A DNA stretch of 64,000 nucleotides, taken from the NCBI GenBank assembly GCA_900618795.1, contig UYJD01000003.1, forward strand, positions 34,262 through 98,261. Direction: 5' to 3'. Below are positions 53,461 to 64,000 of the stretch, one piece after another. Within the stretch, counting starts at the first letter, position 1. Each line of letters opens with the position of its first letter. The notes under the pieces were generated by a model, which was given only the letters and a program-made list of their open reading frames with translations, did not search any database and had not been told where the DNA came from. A program made the position numbers and the translations under genes. The stretch comes from Cyanodermella asteris. Its lineage: Eukaryota > Ascomycota > Lecanoromycetes > Ostropales > Stictidaceae.

Positions 53461-55970
53461 TCATCGAGGGCGGCCCGGCTTGCTGCGTTTGGCCCAACCA
53501 CCACGAGTAGCCATCGCCAGACGTTTCCCCGCAGCCGATCTCTGGGTCTTCGGGCCTGTGGGAACGTAATCGTCGTCGTTGGGATCATCTTCAGGGCCCA
53601 ATCCCGTCGGCATCGCATCATCGAGCTGTACCTGCGTGACGTTGGCCTCGCCTCCATCTGCCACAGGCCTTTCCACAGTGCCTCCCAGGTCGAGGGAGTC
53701 GCAGGCCACCTCTTCCACCAGACTTTGCTCGCACTTCAACTCGATGATATGAGTCTGGTTCTTTTGCAGGTTTTGGCGGCCAAAGCACCTCCTAGAATCG
53801 CTGGCACCTGGGCAACCGTCCCCAGCCTCTTTGCAGTCGAAATGACCTGCCCTTGGGATCCTTAGAACATACTTGAACATGTCACCGTCCCACGTGGTAA
53901 CGACCTCGTATTCAATTTTCATGAAGCCTCTATCGTCATAGAGCCTCGGGTTGCTTTTGTAGACTGCTAAATTTTTTGGATCAAAAGACTTGGAGTCCAA
54001 GTTGAACTGTTGTACGATTTCATTATCCGGATTGTCGATGATGACGTAGGTAGAGTCGTCTGTCTGGTCGGTGGGACCGAATTCATTGTCTTGACGACGA
54101 AGGGTCGAGGTGAACATCGGCTCATGGATCGTGCATTTCTCGTCGTCCGGTGCCAGCCAGCGAAAACCGCGCATCGTACGAGTTGTGGGGCCAGAGATGC
54201 GATCACCTTTGAGAAAAACCCACTTGACCACGTTGAAGGCGACGTCGACCTTGCCCTGCTTCGCCTTTCGGTTGCTGTTGAACACATCCAGGGCAGCTGT
54301 TTGCTCGTCCGAAAAATGGTTGCGGTTTACGGCGTCCTCGGCACGAAGCTTGATGCAGAGAGGTGCTTCACCCTCGTAATCCCAAAACAAGTCCTGCTTG
54401 AAGCCGATGCTCACCTGTAGAGTCCTCGTAGCATTAACTTTACGGTCTGCAAGCGACCGCAAAGCGCCTTTCGGCACCGTGGATCTTGGATACAATTTTG
54501 GGTAGCGCAAAATGTTGCTCGGGATGCCGTTACTCTTGATCAACGCCTTGGCGCCCTTCTCGAGATACTTGTTTCGAAAGAATCCACCGACGCAGACGAA
54601 GAGCGAAAGCTTACCAAGCGTCGCCTCAGTACTTTTGATCTGCGACACTATTAGACCACCGATTTTGTCGATGTAGGGCCGAAAAAGCTGTTTAACTTTC
54701 ATATGGGTCATCGAAACACCTCGGGGGAGGACAATGAAACCCTTGTCGAGAAGCGATGCAGTGTCAACATCGCTAGTCGAGTTCCATTTCGCGGCTAGAG
54801 ACTGAACCCACAATCCTTCTTCGCCGAGAACTGTCCCTGTATTTCGACCCGTGTACGACCTGATGTTCTTTCTGAAGGATAGCACAAGCTCGTCGAGTAC
54901 TGTCTGCCATGAGTGGAGGCCTGTGTCGTGGTAGCCTTGCAGAAACGTGTTGGCGTCGTTTTCGAACTGCGCGAGCAAGATTTCGCCACCAACAAAGCCG
55001 CCAGTGGCAGGCACTGCTTCTTCGAGGCGCAGAGGCTCGATAGAACGTACGATATGGGTTACCACATCCTAGGGCAGGTTAGCAAGCGCGCAACTAGACA
55101 CAATAACCGAGAAAACATACGCAAGTACCACCTCCAGCATCGGCCAAGCCAATGACGTTGCCAACCCGAAGCTCATCCGAGATCATACTGTCAGACAAGA
55201 TGCCTGTGATCGCAGAATGCGCTTCATCCGCCAGTCGCACATTATCGACGCGGTGATCGTGCGCAAGACCTTTCTTGAAAGCGTTATGCAGTTTGTAATC
55301 ATCGTCGAGCTTCCACATTGAAGGTCGCGTAATCGTCACGTCGATAAAAGCACTGCCTTTTGCATATTTTGCCGACCTGCTTACCGAAAATCTTTCATTG
55401 AGGGCTTCGCAAACCTTTTCGTCCCACAGGCTCCTGACAGCTGATGCAACGAGGTCTGTAGGAGTCCATTTGGCCATTTTTAGTTCAGCAAAGCTTCTGG
55501 ATAGCTCGTGGTGAATTGTCTTTGCCCCGAGAGCGCGGCCATCCCTACCAGCTAGGGTTGACAGCCTGGCCTCGTCAAGGAAAAGGAACTTCGGGTATTT
55601 GAGTAGAGGCGGTCCATCACGCTTCTCAGATGCTGTTCTTGCTTCTGTGCCCAAAAGCACTTTGTATTTGCTGTTGCCGCTGTCATTGCTGTCATCGCTG
55701 TCACCGCTGCCACCGTTGTGCTCTATGCACCACACGGTTTCCAAGTTGTTAGGGTCATCCCCAGACGCGTCTAGTCCAACAGAATAGTAATGCGCTGGCT
55801 CAGTTTCGACGCCCGAGACCCTTCCTGGCGCGAAGGTTAGCGTCGTGTAGTGATAATCATTACAATATTGAGTGTTAGAAACCTTGATCATCCTTTGTTA
55901 ACCTGTATCCTCCGACTGTGACCGTAATTCCGGTAGTGCCCCAGTCAAAGGCAACGCCAATGCGTTGCAT
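53461..55970 (-). CDS. Hsp70-like ATPase-domain protein, HSPA12-type (799 aa)
   Basis: Three exons, 55970-55883, 55824-55121 and 55068-53461, give 799 aa. The actin/Hsp70 ATPase motifs are present: phosphate-1 VAFDWGTTG at residues 6-14, and phosphate-2 ADAGGGTCDVVTHIV at 257-271, created by the second splice. LSLFVCVGGFFRNKYL is a degenerate adenosine motif. There is no DnaK-type substrate domain. Instead a long, divergent C-terminal part holds several cysteines, an acidic stretch (GPEDDPNDDDYVP) and a basic end (KRSKPGRPR) that recalls an AT-hook core. A Ser/Asp-rich insertion (GDSDDSNDSGN) lies near residue 75. Such proteins are numerous in filamentous fungi; their clients are unknown. The first donor (GTTTCT) is weak but is the only one that keeps frame. 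Confidence 0.82.
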
Positions 55971-57311
55971 GCCTCACGCCCGTTGTTTCGTGGTGTGCAG
56001 TCTCAGAACGATTGTCGAGCGTCAAAGCTCACTGATAAGAGAATAGGGAAAGCTATCGGCGCTGCGAATCAAGATCAGAGAGGACCAACAGGGCGTGTAC
56101 CGTGAGAGCACTCAGTCCAGGAGTTGAAGGACGAGCAGGGGTGAATCAGCATGATGGGAAATGGGTCAGCAAGAGCCTAGATGTTGAACAAGGCTGCGGC
56201 ACTCAGCAGGGGAAGGTAGGTGGCAGGCCAACAATAACAAGTTGTTCTCAATAGATGCCGTTGGCTTCTAGACAACGCGGAGTGCTCCGCCGGAGCTGAT
56301 GTGTTGTAAAGGTCACATTTAAAGTGTGTGAAGAGAGTCGCAAGACTGCTGGCACAAACATAAGGTGGCTTCCGAACGCGCTTCCACCGTACACACTGAG
56401 ACTATGATGAGGGCTCCTGATGCAGGATGTGCCCTTATCAAGGATTAGGCTCTGCCATGTACTTCGCTCGCGTGTTCCTTGTTTACTTCTGTATCAACCT
56501 GACGTGTACGCCGCATTTTTGGACAACCTGCGGCCATACCGGGAGCTGAGACAGGTCAGCCCGCAACGTGGTGCACCCACAGCTCATTCGGCGAGCTGCA
56601 GTATAGCTTGGAAAGACCGAGACTTTCCACTCGCAGGCGGGATACGTGCAGGGCAGGGTTTTGTGTGTCAACCAGTTCCAACGAGGAGCCGTGTGGAACG
56701 CTCAGACTTCAATCAGTGACGCTGACTCAGCACTCCTCATTCCGCGTAGCGAAGAGTGACTGACGCCCTGCTTGCATCTTCATACCTTAAGCAGACACCC
56801 GTGAAAGCACTATGAACTACGTTGCTGTCGATTTCCAGCGACAACGCTGCGCTACGGTCAGATTTGATTGGCCATGGAGCGCGCAAAAGCATCGTAAAGG
56901 ACACATTGGGAAGCCGTAACGGCAGTTTCCACAAGCCATGTCAACACTACTCAGCAAGTGAATGCTATTGATGGCAACTCTTCCCGTTTCCAGAATGGAA
57001 ATCGCCTTGTGAATAAGCACAGCGCTGTGCAATTGTATCTCGACACAGTTTCACCGGCGCTTTAGCAGCAGTCAATGTTGTGACCGAATCTGTAGCAAAT
57101 ACACAGCACGTTCACTTTCCCAGCTTCTGACGAGGCCCGACCAGTCTTTCTAATTATCGCTCCTCTGCTGACTTTGCTCTTCTTCACCCTGCTGTCAGCA
57201 CGCTTTTTCCGCCAAGGCTTGCGTTCCTAACCTTATTTACAGACCGTTTGGCAGACGCCCTCCAATCTTACACTATTGGCGAGATAGTTTCCGAGACCCT
57301 CGCGACATCTG
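55971..57311. other. 1.3-kb gene-free divergent region
   Basis: No supported frame is seen. It contains the upstream regions of the Hsp70-like gene and of paralogue A. Confidence 0.45.
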
Positions 57312-59423
57312 ATGGCTTCAAGCACCGTGCCACAGCTCACGGTAGAGCAACTCAGCACTATCACTGTGGCGTATCGGAAAGTGTACGATTGGGCACGAGC
57401 AGACAAGTCTTTCGAAGAGATACACCAGCTCTACAATGAGTTTAACCGATCTCTCAACAAGCCGAGCGTGACGAAGAACACAGTCCAGTCAATCATGTCG
57501 AGACTAAGGACCAAAGCGCAAGAGCAGGACGGGGACCAAGCAGGACCCGTGCCACACATGCCCAAGTTCACGGCCGAATAGTTGAGCAAATTGGGTGTCG
57601 GACCAAAGAACGTGTACCATTGGGCACGAGAAGGCCATTCTTTCGCCAAGATTCACCAGCTCTACAACGAAGCCAACCAAAGTCTAGGAAAATCGTGCGT
57701 TACGAAGAGCACGATCTCCTCAACCATGTCGAGACTGAGAAGCAAGCACCCTCACGACGACGAATCTGATGACAAATCTGTTGAAGAGGACGACGAGGTC
57801 CAAGTGCCATCGAAAAGACCCGCAAGATCAGCCAGCGAACGCCCTGGGAGATACTTCAAGTCTCTTAGGACTAGTGAAAAGCAGTCGCCTCACACGGTCG
57901 TGCAACTATCTCCCAGGGTTAAGGTAGAACGATTGCCAAAGACCGACAGACCTGCAAATCCTGCCCCAAAGAAGAGAGGAATGATGGAGCCAAACACTCC
58001 AGAGAAGGATCACCAGAACCATGCACAAGAGTTTAGTTCATCCTCCATCGATGTTGACAGGCCTGAGATCAACGGATTTGGACGCATTCTTCGCTCACAG
58101 ACGCCACAGGCAAATGCTGTAGGTCAAAGTCCCTATCCCCCCGACAATATCGCCGCTGACGATATCGCCGCAGCAGACGTTCGAATACGACAAGCATCCT
58201 GCACATGGAGAATCCCCCAGCTTTGAGGACAGTCCAGACCAGCCTGAACCTCTTTTAGTATCGCCATCCCTTGTTGTCACTACCAAAAGGAACGAGCTCG
58301 GTGCCAGCCGTCCAGCGTGGAAAGGGTCATCAGCACTCACAACGACCGTCAAATCCACACGCACAGCAAAACCTGAACGGACAATAGACGAGGAAGAGCA
58401 TTGGGAGTTTGTCCGAAAACACAAGTCGTTAATCAATGAAGAATTCGACATCGAGCCCGTGAAGATTCGCGAGACTCTGGAAGAAATCAAGACGAAATCT
58501 GCTGCGATCCTTCGTGCGACTGTTCGTCACTTGGACAATGACGAGTACCTCAAGACGCAACATACCCGCATTGCACAGCATTTGACACTGATATCACCAG
58601 ACTTGGTTTCATTGATCACTGGCAGTGATTCTGCCACTGCATTCGCCAACGTTTTGGATCCTTCGGCAGAAGCAGCTATGCCATCAGCCACATCTTGGAG
58701 GCGATATTCTGGGGCACGTTGACAATCAAAGTATTCCAGTGTGATCTCCTTCAAGAGTTCGAGGTCCCCGGTTCGTACCCGCGAGAGTCGCCATTCTACC
58801 GCGATCTTGAGAACATCCACGCAGACCTCGATGAAAAGGGCGACCGACAGGCAGTCATGTTTCGCTACGTCTGGCGCGAATCCAGGAAGCTCTACCTCCA
58901 AAAGCCAGCCTTCATGACCAAGGCTGACGCCCATAGCGAATCAGTGCTCAAAGAGATCGAGAATGCAACCAACATCTTCTTCAACACCGAACGGCGGCGT
59001 TTCTTGACAGTGCCACGCCAGCGATTGCTCGATTTGATCAAGGAGGCTATTATGATCAAATGCCATGGTGACCTCAGTCGCTTCAAATGCATTTGGAGCT
59101 GGCCCAAGTCCGGCGATACATTTGACCAAGGGACCATGGACGTGCTTGTTGCGCGTCGTCATCCGGGAGACGCCAACTTGCCGTTTCGCACGTTCAACAG
59201 GGTTCGCTTTGCGTTCGGTCCGGCGTTAGTTTGTCGCAGACCCGTTCGCAAGACAGATGTCGAGGGGCTTGAATCTTGGGAGACGGAGCGCAGGCACGCA
59301 AGGCTTCCGGCTAACGAGAGGATCGGAGAGGAATGGCAGGGGACGGGGGCGACCTACAAGAGCTCGGTTCTGATGCTTGATGGGCCGTTACACGAAGCTG
59401 GTCCGCACTGGACGAAGAGTTAA
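57312..59423 (+). pseudogene. Paralogue A of an unrecognised family: Myb/HTH-like repeats plus unknown C-terminal domain, two interruptions
   Basis: From ATG 57312 the frame encodes two copies of a 50-residue helical repeat. Compare VYDWARADKSFEEIHQLYNE ... MSRLRTK with VYHWAREGHSFAKIHQLYNE ... MSRLRSK, a pattern like Myb/HTH modules. Between them lies an in-frame TAG at 57579, exactly where the first copy has a Gln (TVEQLS versus TAE-stop-LS). A polar, Lys/Ser-rich region with nuclear-type basic clusters follows. A 55-bp intron (58119-58173, tandem CAGCAG acceptor) joins ANA to QTFEYDKHP. A single-base deficit near 58665 shifts the frame before ISHILEAIFWG. The C-terminal domain (VPGSYPRESP, FRYVWRESRKLYL, IWSWPKSGDTFDQGTMDVLV, DGPLHEAGPHWTKS) is intact but unrecognised. 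Two lesions suggest a young pseudogene or sequence errors. Confidence 0.6.
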
Positions 59424-60436
59424 TTTGCCAGGTACCTACCGAGCTGACTCGCATTCACCCTCTCGCAGTGGTAGATTGATGCTTCCTATGAGATCAATAT
59501 GAGGCTTTAGCTATTTGCTATGCATCCTGTTCCGCTCATTCAATGTCTTATTTGCCATGCTCACTCTTGACATCACGCAGATCTTGCCGAGTATGACAAG
59601 AGAGAGTTCAATTGTGTATCAGCAGTATGAAGTATATGCTTCTCGCAGTAACAATATCTGAGAGCCATAAATTGATGATGTGTCCATGTATGCAGGTACC
59701 CATCTTCATCATACACGCTCACAAGGCTCGCACCGTCTGAGGCTGACTAAGCCGTCTGACCGACAAACGCCTTCGAGGAACTCCGCACCCTCGTAGTATT
59801 ACCACCATCTCTTCGCAGAGTTGGGTATGGTCACAACGCCGAGCAACGCCGGACGTTGCTTCATGAATATGGTGCCTTCGACGGATGACCGTGAATGTCG
59901 TGACATCGTCTTCGCCCTATGCAAGTCCCTGTAGCTGATTCCATGCTCAACGCAGGCCGGCATTGATTCACAAATCGCCGGCAGAGAAAACTTTGAGAGA
60001 TGAGAAACTCGCAACTGACTCTCTGAGATGGCTGTACTGTTACTGTTTCATTCAAGCGCCGAGCCAAGCGTGTGTGCGATGGCCTGGGTGCTCACTCACC
60101 TGTTTTCTTTTTTGATGCCGAGGGTGATTCAGAGCCGAGTGAAGATGCAGCTTGAATCTTTCTATTTCTTAAACTCCTGAACCTAGTCTTTGCACTTCTG
60201 TTTAAAGATACAAGATCTTTTTTTTTTCTTTCACTCACTCGGAAGTATCGAAAGCAGTAAAACCATATCACGATTGCAGCTTTGTCACGAATATCACATT
60301 TTCATGGTTTGTATTCACACTGAAAATTGAAACCCAGGGGGCTTTTGTCCTCTTTTCAGCTGTAGCAGCAGCAACTTTTGCTTGCCATCTGACTTACTTC
60401 CAGGAAAGCTTTTGAAATTCCACCAACGCCGGAGAA
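59424..60436. other. 1-kb spacer between the two paralogues
   Basis: No gene is supported. A T-rich tract is present at about 60218-60230. Confidence 0.45.
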
Positions 60437-62343
60437 ATGCCACCACGCAAAGCAACGGCCTCGAAGAGTGCATACTTCCCTTCAAAGTACGCCTTCTTCC
60501 CCGCGCTGTCGCGCGCAAAGCTTGCAAGTCTTCCAGCGGAGTCTCAAAATTTGTAAAGATGGAAGCGTTCCGGCAAGAAGCCCGAGGAGATGGCGCGGCT
60601 GTTCAATAAAAAGTTTGGCAAATCGTTGCAGCCAGCGTCCATTACTGCACGACTGTCAAGACTCAAGACTATAATAGCAAAACTACTCGCCAGAGAACGG
60701 ACAGCTCAGACTATCGAGAGGAGTCGAAGCACGCCTGAAGAGACGGAGGGTTCGAAAGATGAGGACGCCGGTGTACTCCCGAAAAAGCGTAAAGCTCGGA
60801 TGAACAGCCATGCTGAAGTCGAGGAACCCAAAAAGGCAGCTAGAACCCTCGCAGACCAATCTGCTAACGGGAGCCGGATGCCGCGACATGGAAAGCAAGT
60901 GTGTCCCGGATCCGGTCGTGCAAACGGGGGCAGAGCGACACGTGAAGCTCCAGCACAAGAATTGGAGGGGGTACAACAAGAGGAGGCAGGCTTCCGCCAA
61001 TCCGACTCGATCGAAGCGTCCCGATCGAAGCGCAGAGCTCCGCCTGACAGCGGTAGCAGCGACGAGAATTCTTGCGAGGCTGCGAAGACTCGATCAAGCC
61101 AATCTGTCGGTTCCTTGCGCCAACTATCCATCGTTGAAAACAGCTCCTCGCAGACGATACCATCCAGTCATAGACCACTATCTTCGACGCTGTTCAACGA
61201 CCCAGAAGCTGTCTTGAGGTGGGAAGAAGCCCCCAAAGAATCGGACCAGTACTGGAAGGACATGCGAGCCGACGCCATAGATATCGACACGCGCTTTTCG
61301 ATCCTGCCGGTAGAGATGCGAGAGGCGCTGGAGAGGCTAGACTCGACGTCGACGAACATCATCCTGGAGGAATTGGTTCCGAACGACTTCGAATACATGA
61401 TGACCAACCATGCTCGCGTCGCACAGCAACTCGCACTGATCGTGCCAGAAATCGTCGAGTTGATGACCGGCGACAGGGCATCCGACACTTTACAAGCCGC
61501 GCTGAAACCCACCCTCGGCGATTGGCCATTTGGAATATCCGACATCTGCCGAGCCGTCTTCTGGGGTTTTCCTACATCTCCGAGTTTTCAGCAAAGACAT
61601 TCTTCGCCAATTCGGTGTTCCGGGCGCTTACAAGCCAGGCTCCAAACACCCCTCGCGACATGCTTCGAACTTACGACATGCTCGATGCAGCTGGGCCCCT
61701 TCAACGCCAAGAAAGAACGGTTCATCTGGCGCAAGATGCGAACTCAACATCTCGACGAGGACGACTCCAAATCGCAGGGTCCGAGGCACCGGCCTCCGAC
61801 GACGTCATGAAAGAGATTGAAAACGGCCTCTGTGCATTTTGATTCAGCACCCGAGCGAAGCCGCTTCCGCTCCCGCGAGCGCAAATCCGCAACGCGCTCA
61901 CCGAATCGGTCCGCGAGATCATCGTTGATCGAGTGCCGCGAGCGAACCTCGGGTAATCGCAAGTGTGTCTGGGGGTTTGGCCTCGGGACCGGGTTCAAAG
62001 TTCCGACGAAACAATCATGAACACCTCGCCCCCGGTCACCGTCCCGGGAGGGGGGGAGGGGGGGAGGAACGGAAACTTTCGACGGGCCCCGACCGCGGAG
62101 AAGAACCGGCTTCGTATTGCCACCGGGGCCTTACTCGACCTGCCGCCTTCCTCCGGGTCCGGGCCCGGGCAACGATGCTTTGGGCAGGGAGTCGTGGGAG
62201 AGGGAGCTCCGGCATGCGCAGAAGCCAGAGGGCGAGAAAGACGGAGATGGGCGTGGGGGTTCGCGCTTTCGACTTTCAGGGCCGTGGTCAAGATGATTGA
62301 CGGTCCGTTGATGACTGCGGGTCCGGAGTGGACGATGGAGTGA
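60437..62343 (+). pseudogene. Paralogue B, decayed tandem copy of the same family
   Basis: Opening at ATG 60437 (MPPRKATASKSAYFPSKY), this copy has one helical repeat, RWKRSGKKPEEMARLFNKKFGKSLQPASITARLSRLK, preceded directly by an in-frame TAA where paralogue A has Tyr of VYxWA. A long Lys/Arg/Glu-rich linker follows. Then come blocks collinear with paralogue A: FEYMMTNHARVAQQLALIVPEIVELMTGD (A: YLKTQHTRIAQHLTLISPDLVSLITGS), ISDICRAVFWG (A: ISHILEAIFWG), LRQFGVPGAYKPGS, KKERFIWRKMR, DVMKEIEN and finally KMIDGPLMTAGPEWTME (A: LMLDGPLHEAGPHWTKS). From 61570 on the frame changes at least four times, so this copy is clearly dead. The divergence indicates an old duplication. Confidence 0.65.
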
Positions 62344-63098
62344 GATGTCAGAGCGGATGGAGAATGCGCCGACATGATGAGAGCAATCATAGTGGAGGAG
62401 GTCACTGTCAAGGGTCTAATCACCCAGAACCGGTCTATGCCAGCCACGGTCGCAAGAAGATGACAGGGAGATACGGGGCTAACACAAAGAATACGAGCAA
62501 TTGCGTGGGCGAGGTGGAGGAGTCTCGACCGAACCAACCGGTGCGATGTATAGCCTGAAAAGTGGTTTGTGAGGAACCAAGGCGGTGGCCTTTTTAGATT
62601 AGATAACACCGCCTCGATCAGCTCTATCAGCATACTTATTGCTCTAGTTGGCATTAGAGAAACAGCATTGAGGGTGGGTAAAGGGGTGAGGGACAAGACC
62701 CGTTCTGCAAGCAGGTTCTTGCACCGGTGTCGAGCTGAAGAAATACCCCACGAAGCTGTCTTACTATTTTCAATCCCGCTCTTCTAGAATAGCTTCTAAT
62801 GATGTGTAAGTGGAAACAGTCTGCAAAAGTTGCTGGCCAATTGCTTCATCCTCACACATTGTTTGATCAGTAAATGACACAAAGTTCTTTCCATTAATCT
62901 ACAGCCCATATAAGCTGGGTTCGACTCCAGCTCGTGGCGAGTCTAGTGTATTCTCATAATCTCCATCTTTTTTCCCGTAGCCAACATTGGGGTTCCCAAA
63001 CGCCGATCGCTGAACGCATCAGAGTTGTAATCCAAAAGATTTCATCACAAAAGAAAAGATAGTCCAAGTTATGTCCCCTTCGTCATCGTCACTTTCCG
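62344..63098. other. Intergenic, between convergent genes
   Basis: No gene is seen. A short stretch at 62914-62931 looks like a tRNA T-arm but no tRNA body is present. Confidence 0.45.
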
Positions 63099-64000
63099 TC
63101 AGACCGGCCCAATCTGCCTCATAAGCTCTTGCATGCTAGCGCCGCGACCGTTATTCGCATTCATCATGTTGTCACCGCTCTTCTTCACAGGGCTCGCACA
63201 GTGGCTACCATTCTCACTGGCGCCGATGCCACTGTCGACCACGCTCACGCCGGCGCTTTCTCTGACCTCGGACTCGACTGGTGCAAAGTCAATGTCCCAC
63301 TCCTCTTCTGTCTGGGTTTCCTCCTCTTCATCCTCCTCCTCATCCTCTTCAGGGACAGAAGGGACCTGAGCGAGTCCCAGCTCATCGGCGTCCTCTTCGA
63401 AGCGGCTGTTTGTTGCTTGAGGCTGCGTAGCTTTGGCGCTTCCGCTGCTGAATGCCTTTTGCATCGCACCACGCGTGTTCCAGCGTAGAGCGCGACGGAC
63501 GCTGGAAAACCACTCGCTGCCAGCTCCTTCTTTATCAACGACGGTCGGGAAGGGGTAGCGACCGGCTTCGATGCGGACGCAATCACCTCGGCGCAGCTCG
63601 ATGCGATGCTTGCCGTCAAACGAGGCGTAAGCGGTGCTGCGAGAGTCCCTGGGAATGCACACCTTGAGACAAAGCTGGTCGCTGAGCACCATTGGTCTGA
63701 AGGACAGTGTATGCGGACAGATGGGTGTCAGGACCAGACCAGGGATGCTGGGGTCGGTCAGAGGGCCGCCGGCGGATAGCGAGTAGGCGGTGGAGCCAGT
63801 GGGTGTGCTGAAGATGCAGCCATCAGCCTGCACGACGGTGAGCAGGCTGTCGTCGGCGTACAGCTCGAGGTTGGACACATAAGGCGATGGACCACGGTCA
63901 ATGACGAGTTCGTTGAGGACTTCAAATTGCTCGCCTTCGACCATTGCAGCAGTGTCAACCGGGCTTGGGAGCGCTCTGCGCGCCTTGGCGGAGCGGGGAG
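63099..64000 (-). CDS. NAD kinase, C-terminal part (5' end beyond the window)
   Basis: The frame is open to the window edge and reads RALPSPVDTAAMVEGEQFEVLNELVIDRGPSPYVSNLELYADD, followed by QADGCIFSTPTGSTAYSLSAGGPL and LTPICPHTLSFRPMVL. These are the diagnostic NAD-kinase blocks; the catalytic GGDG motif would lie upstream, outside the window. NAD kinase phosphorylates NAD to NADP and is the cell's main NADP source. After the catalytic core comes a long C-terminal extension with an acidic run of Glu/Asp (EEDEEEDEEEETQTEEEW), Ser-rich segments and a terminal helix MQELMRQIGPV, as in other filamentous fungal UTR1-type enzymes. The Met at 63944 is internal, not a start. Confidence 0.92.
   Translation of the reverse strand, partial: PRSAKARRALPSPVDTAAMVEGEQFEVLNELVIDRGPSPYVSNLELYADDSLLTVVQADGCIFSTPTGSTAYSLSAGGPLTDPSIPGLVLTPICPHTLSFRPMVLSDQLCLKVCIPRDSRSTAYASFDGKHRIELRRGDCVRIEAGRYPFPTVVDKEGAGSEWFSSVRRALRWNTRGAMQKAFSSGSAKATQPQATNSRFEEDADELGLAQVPSVPEEDEEEDEEEETQTEEEWDIDFAPVESEVRESAGVSVVDSGIGASENGSHCASPVKKSGDNMMNANNGRGASMQELMRQIGPV

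Noticed and set aside
62900-62940. Possible tRNA T-arm (GCTGG ... TTCGACT ... CCAGC)
   Set aside because: The best pairing leaves an 8-nt loop, and no matching acceptor stem, D-arm or anticodon arm is found within 100 bp upstream.

Overview
The window is nuclear DNA of a filamentous ascomycete (Pezizomycotina, most likely a Dothideomycete). The signs are short GT-AG introns of about 46-150 bp with CTRAC branch sites, typical fungal families (Cgr1, ARG-13-type carrier, EMC10, fungal rhodopsin-domain membrane proteins, secreted berberine-bridge-like oxidases) and monocistronic genes on both strands separated by 0.3-3 kb of non-coding DNA. Gene models were built by reading splice sites by eye; exon borders are given where they could be resolved. 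The class-level placement is an inference.

Left third (1-25 kb), mostly housekeeping: a GPI-type secreted protein, free methionine-R-sulfoxide reductase (with a 5-nt microexon), a mitochondrial ornithine/arginine-type carrier, Cgr1, a multi-pass membrane protein divergent from mitochondrial enoyl reductase (etr1), EMC10, a broken S9 peptidase gene, a peroxisomal (AKL-ending) acyl-CoA ligase, a secreted zinc deaminase, an unknown Pro/Ser-rich protein, a RidA protein and the peroxisomal membrane protein PXMP4/PMP24.

Middle (26-43 kb), accessory enzymes and secreted proteins: an FAD oxidase, a P450 with an unusual heme signature, a GlcG/HbpS-like protein, a small protein with four NPF motifs, a dehalogenase/epoxide-hydrolase-like enzyme, a PPOX-like flavoprotein and a 370-aa secreted protein of unknown function.

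Right third (42-64 kb): a run that looks like a decaying secondary-metabolite locus, with a rhodopsin-domain membrane protein, a secreted bicovalent-type FAD oxidase, a UbiA-superfamily prenyltransferase/terpene-cyclase-like protein, an SDR whose only nearby ATG is followed by a stop, a second rhodopsin-domain protein, the C-terminal half of a P450 across an assembly gap, and a frameshifted streptogramin-lyase-like gene. It is followed by an HSPA12-like Hsp70 protein and a tandem pair of paralogous genes of an unrecognised family, both interrupted and the second badly decayed. The window ends inside NAD kinase.

The best candidates for something undescribed are the UbiA locus (44.2-52.2 kb) and the paralogous pair at 57.3-62.3 kb, whose N-terminus carries a repeated Myb/HTH-like segment and whose C-terminal domain I do not recognise. 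No CRISPR, rRNA, tRNA or clear transposon was found.
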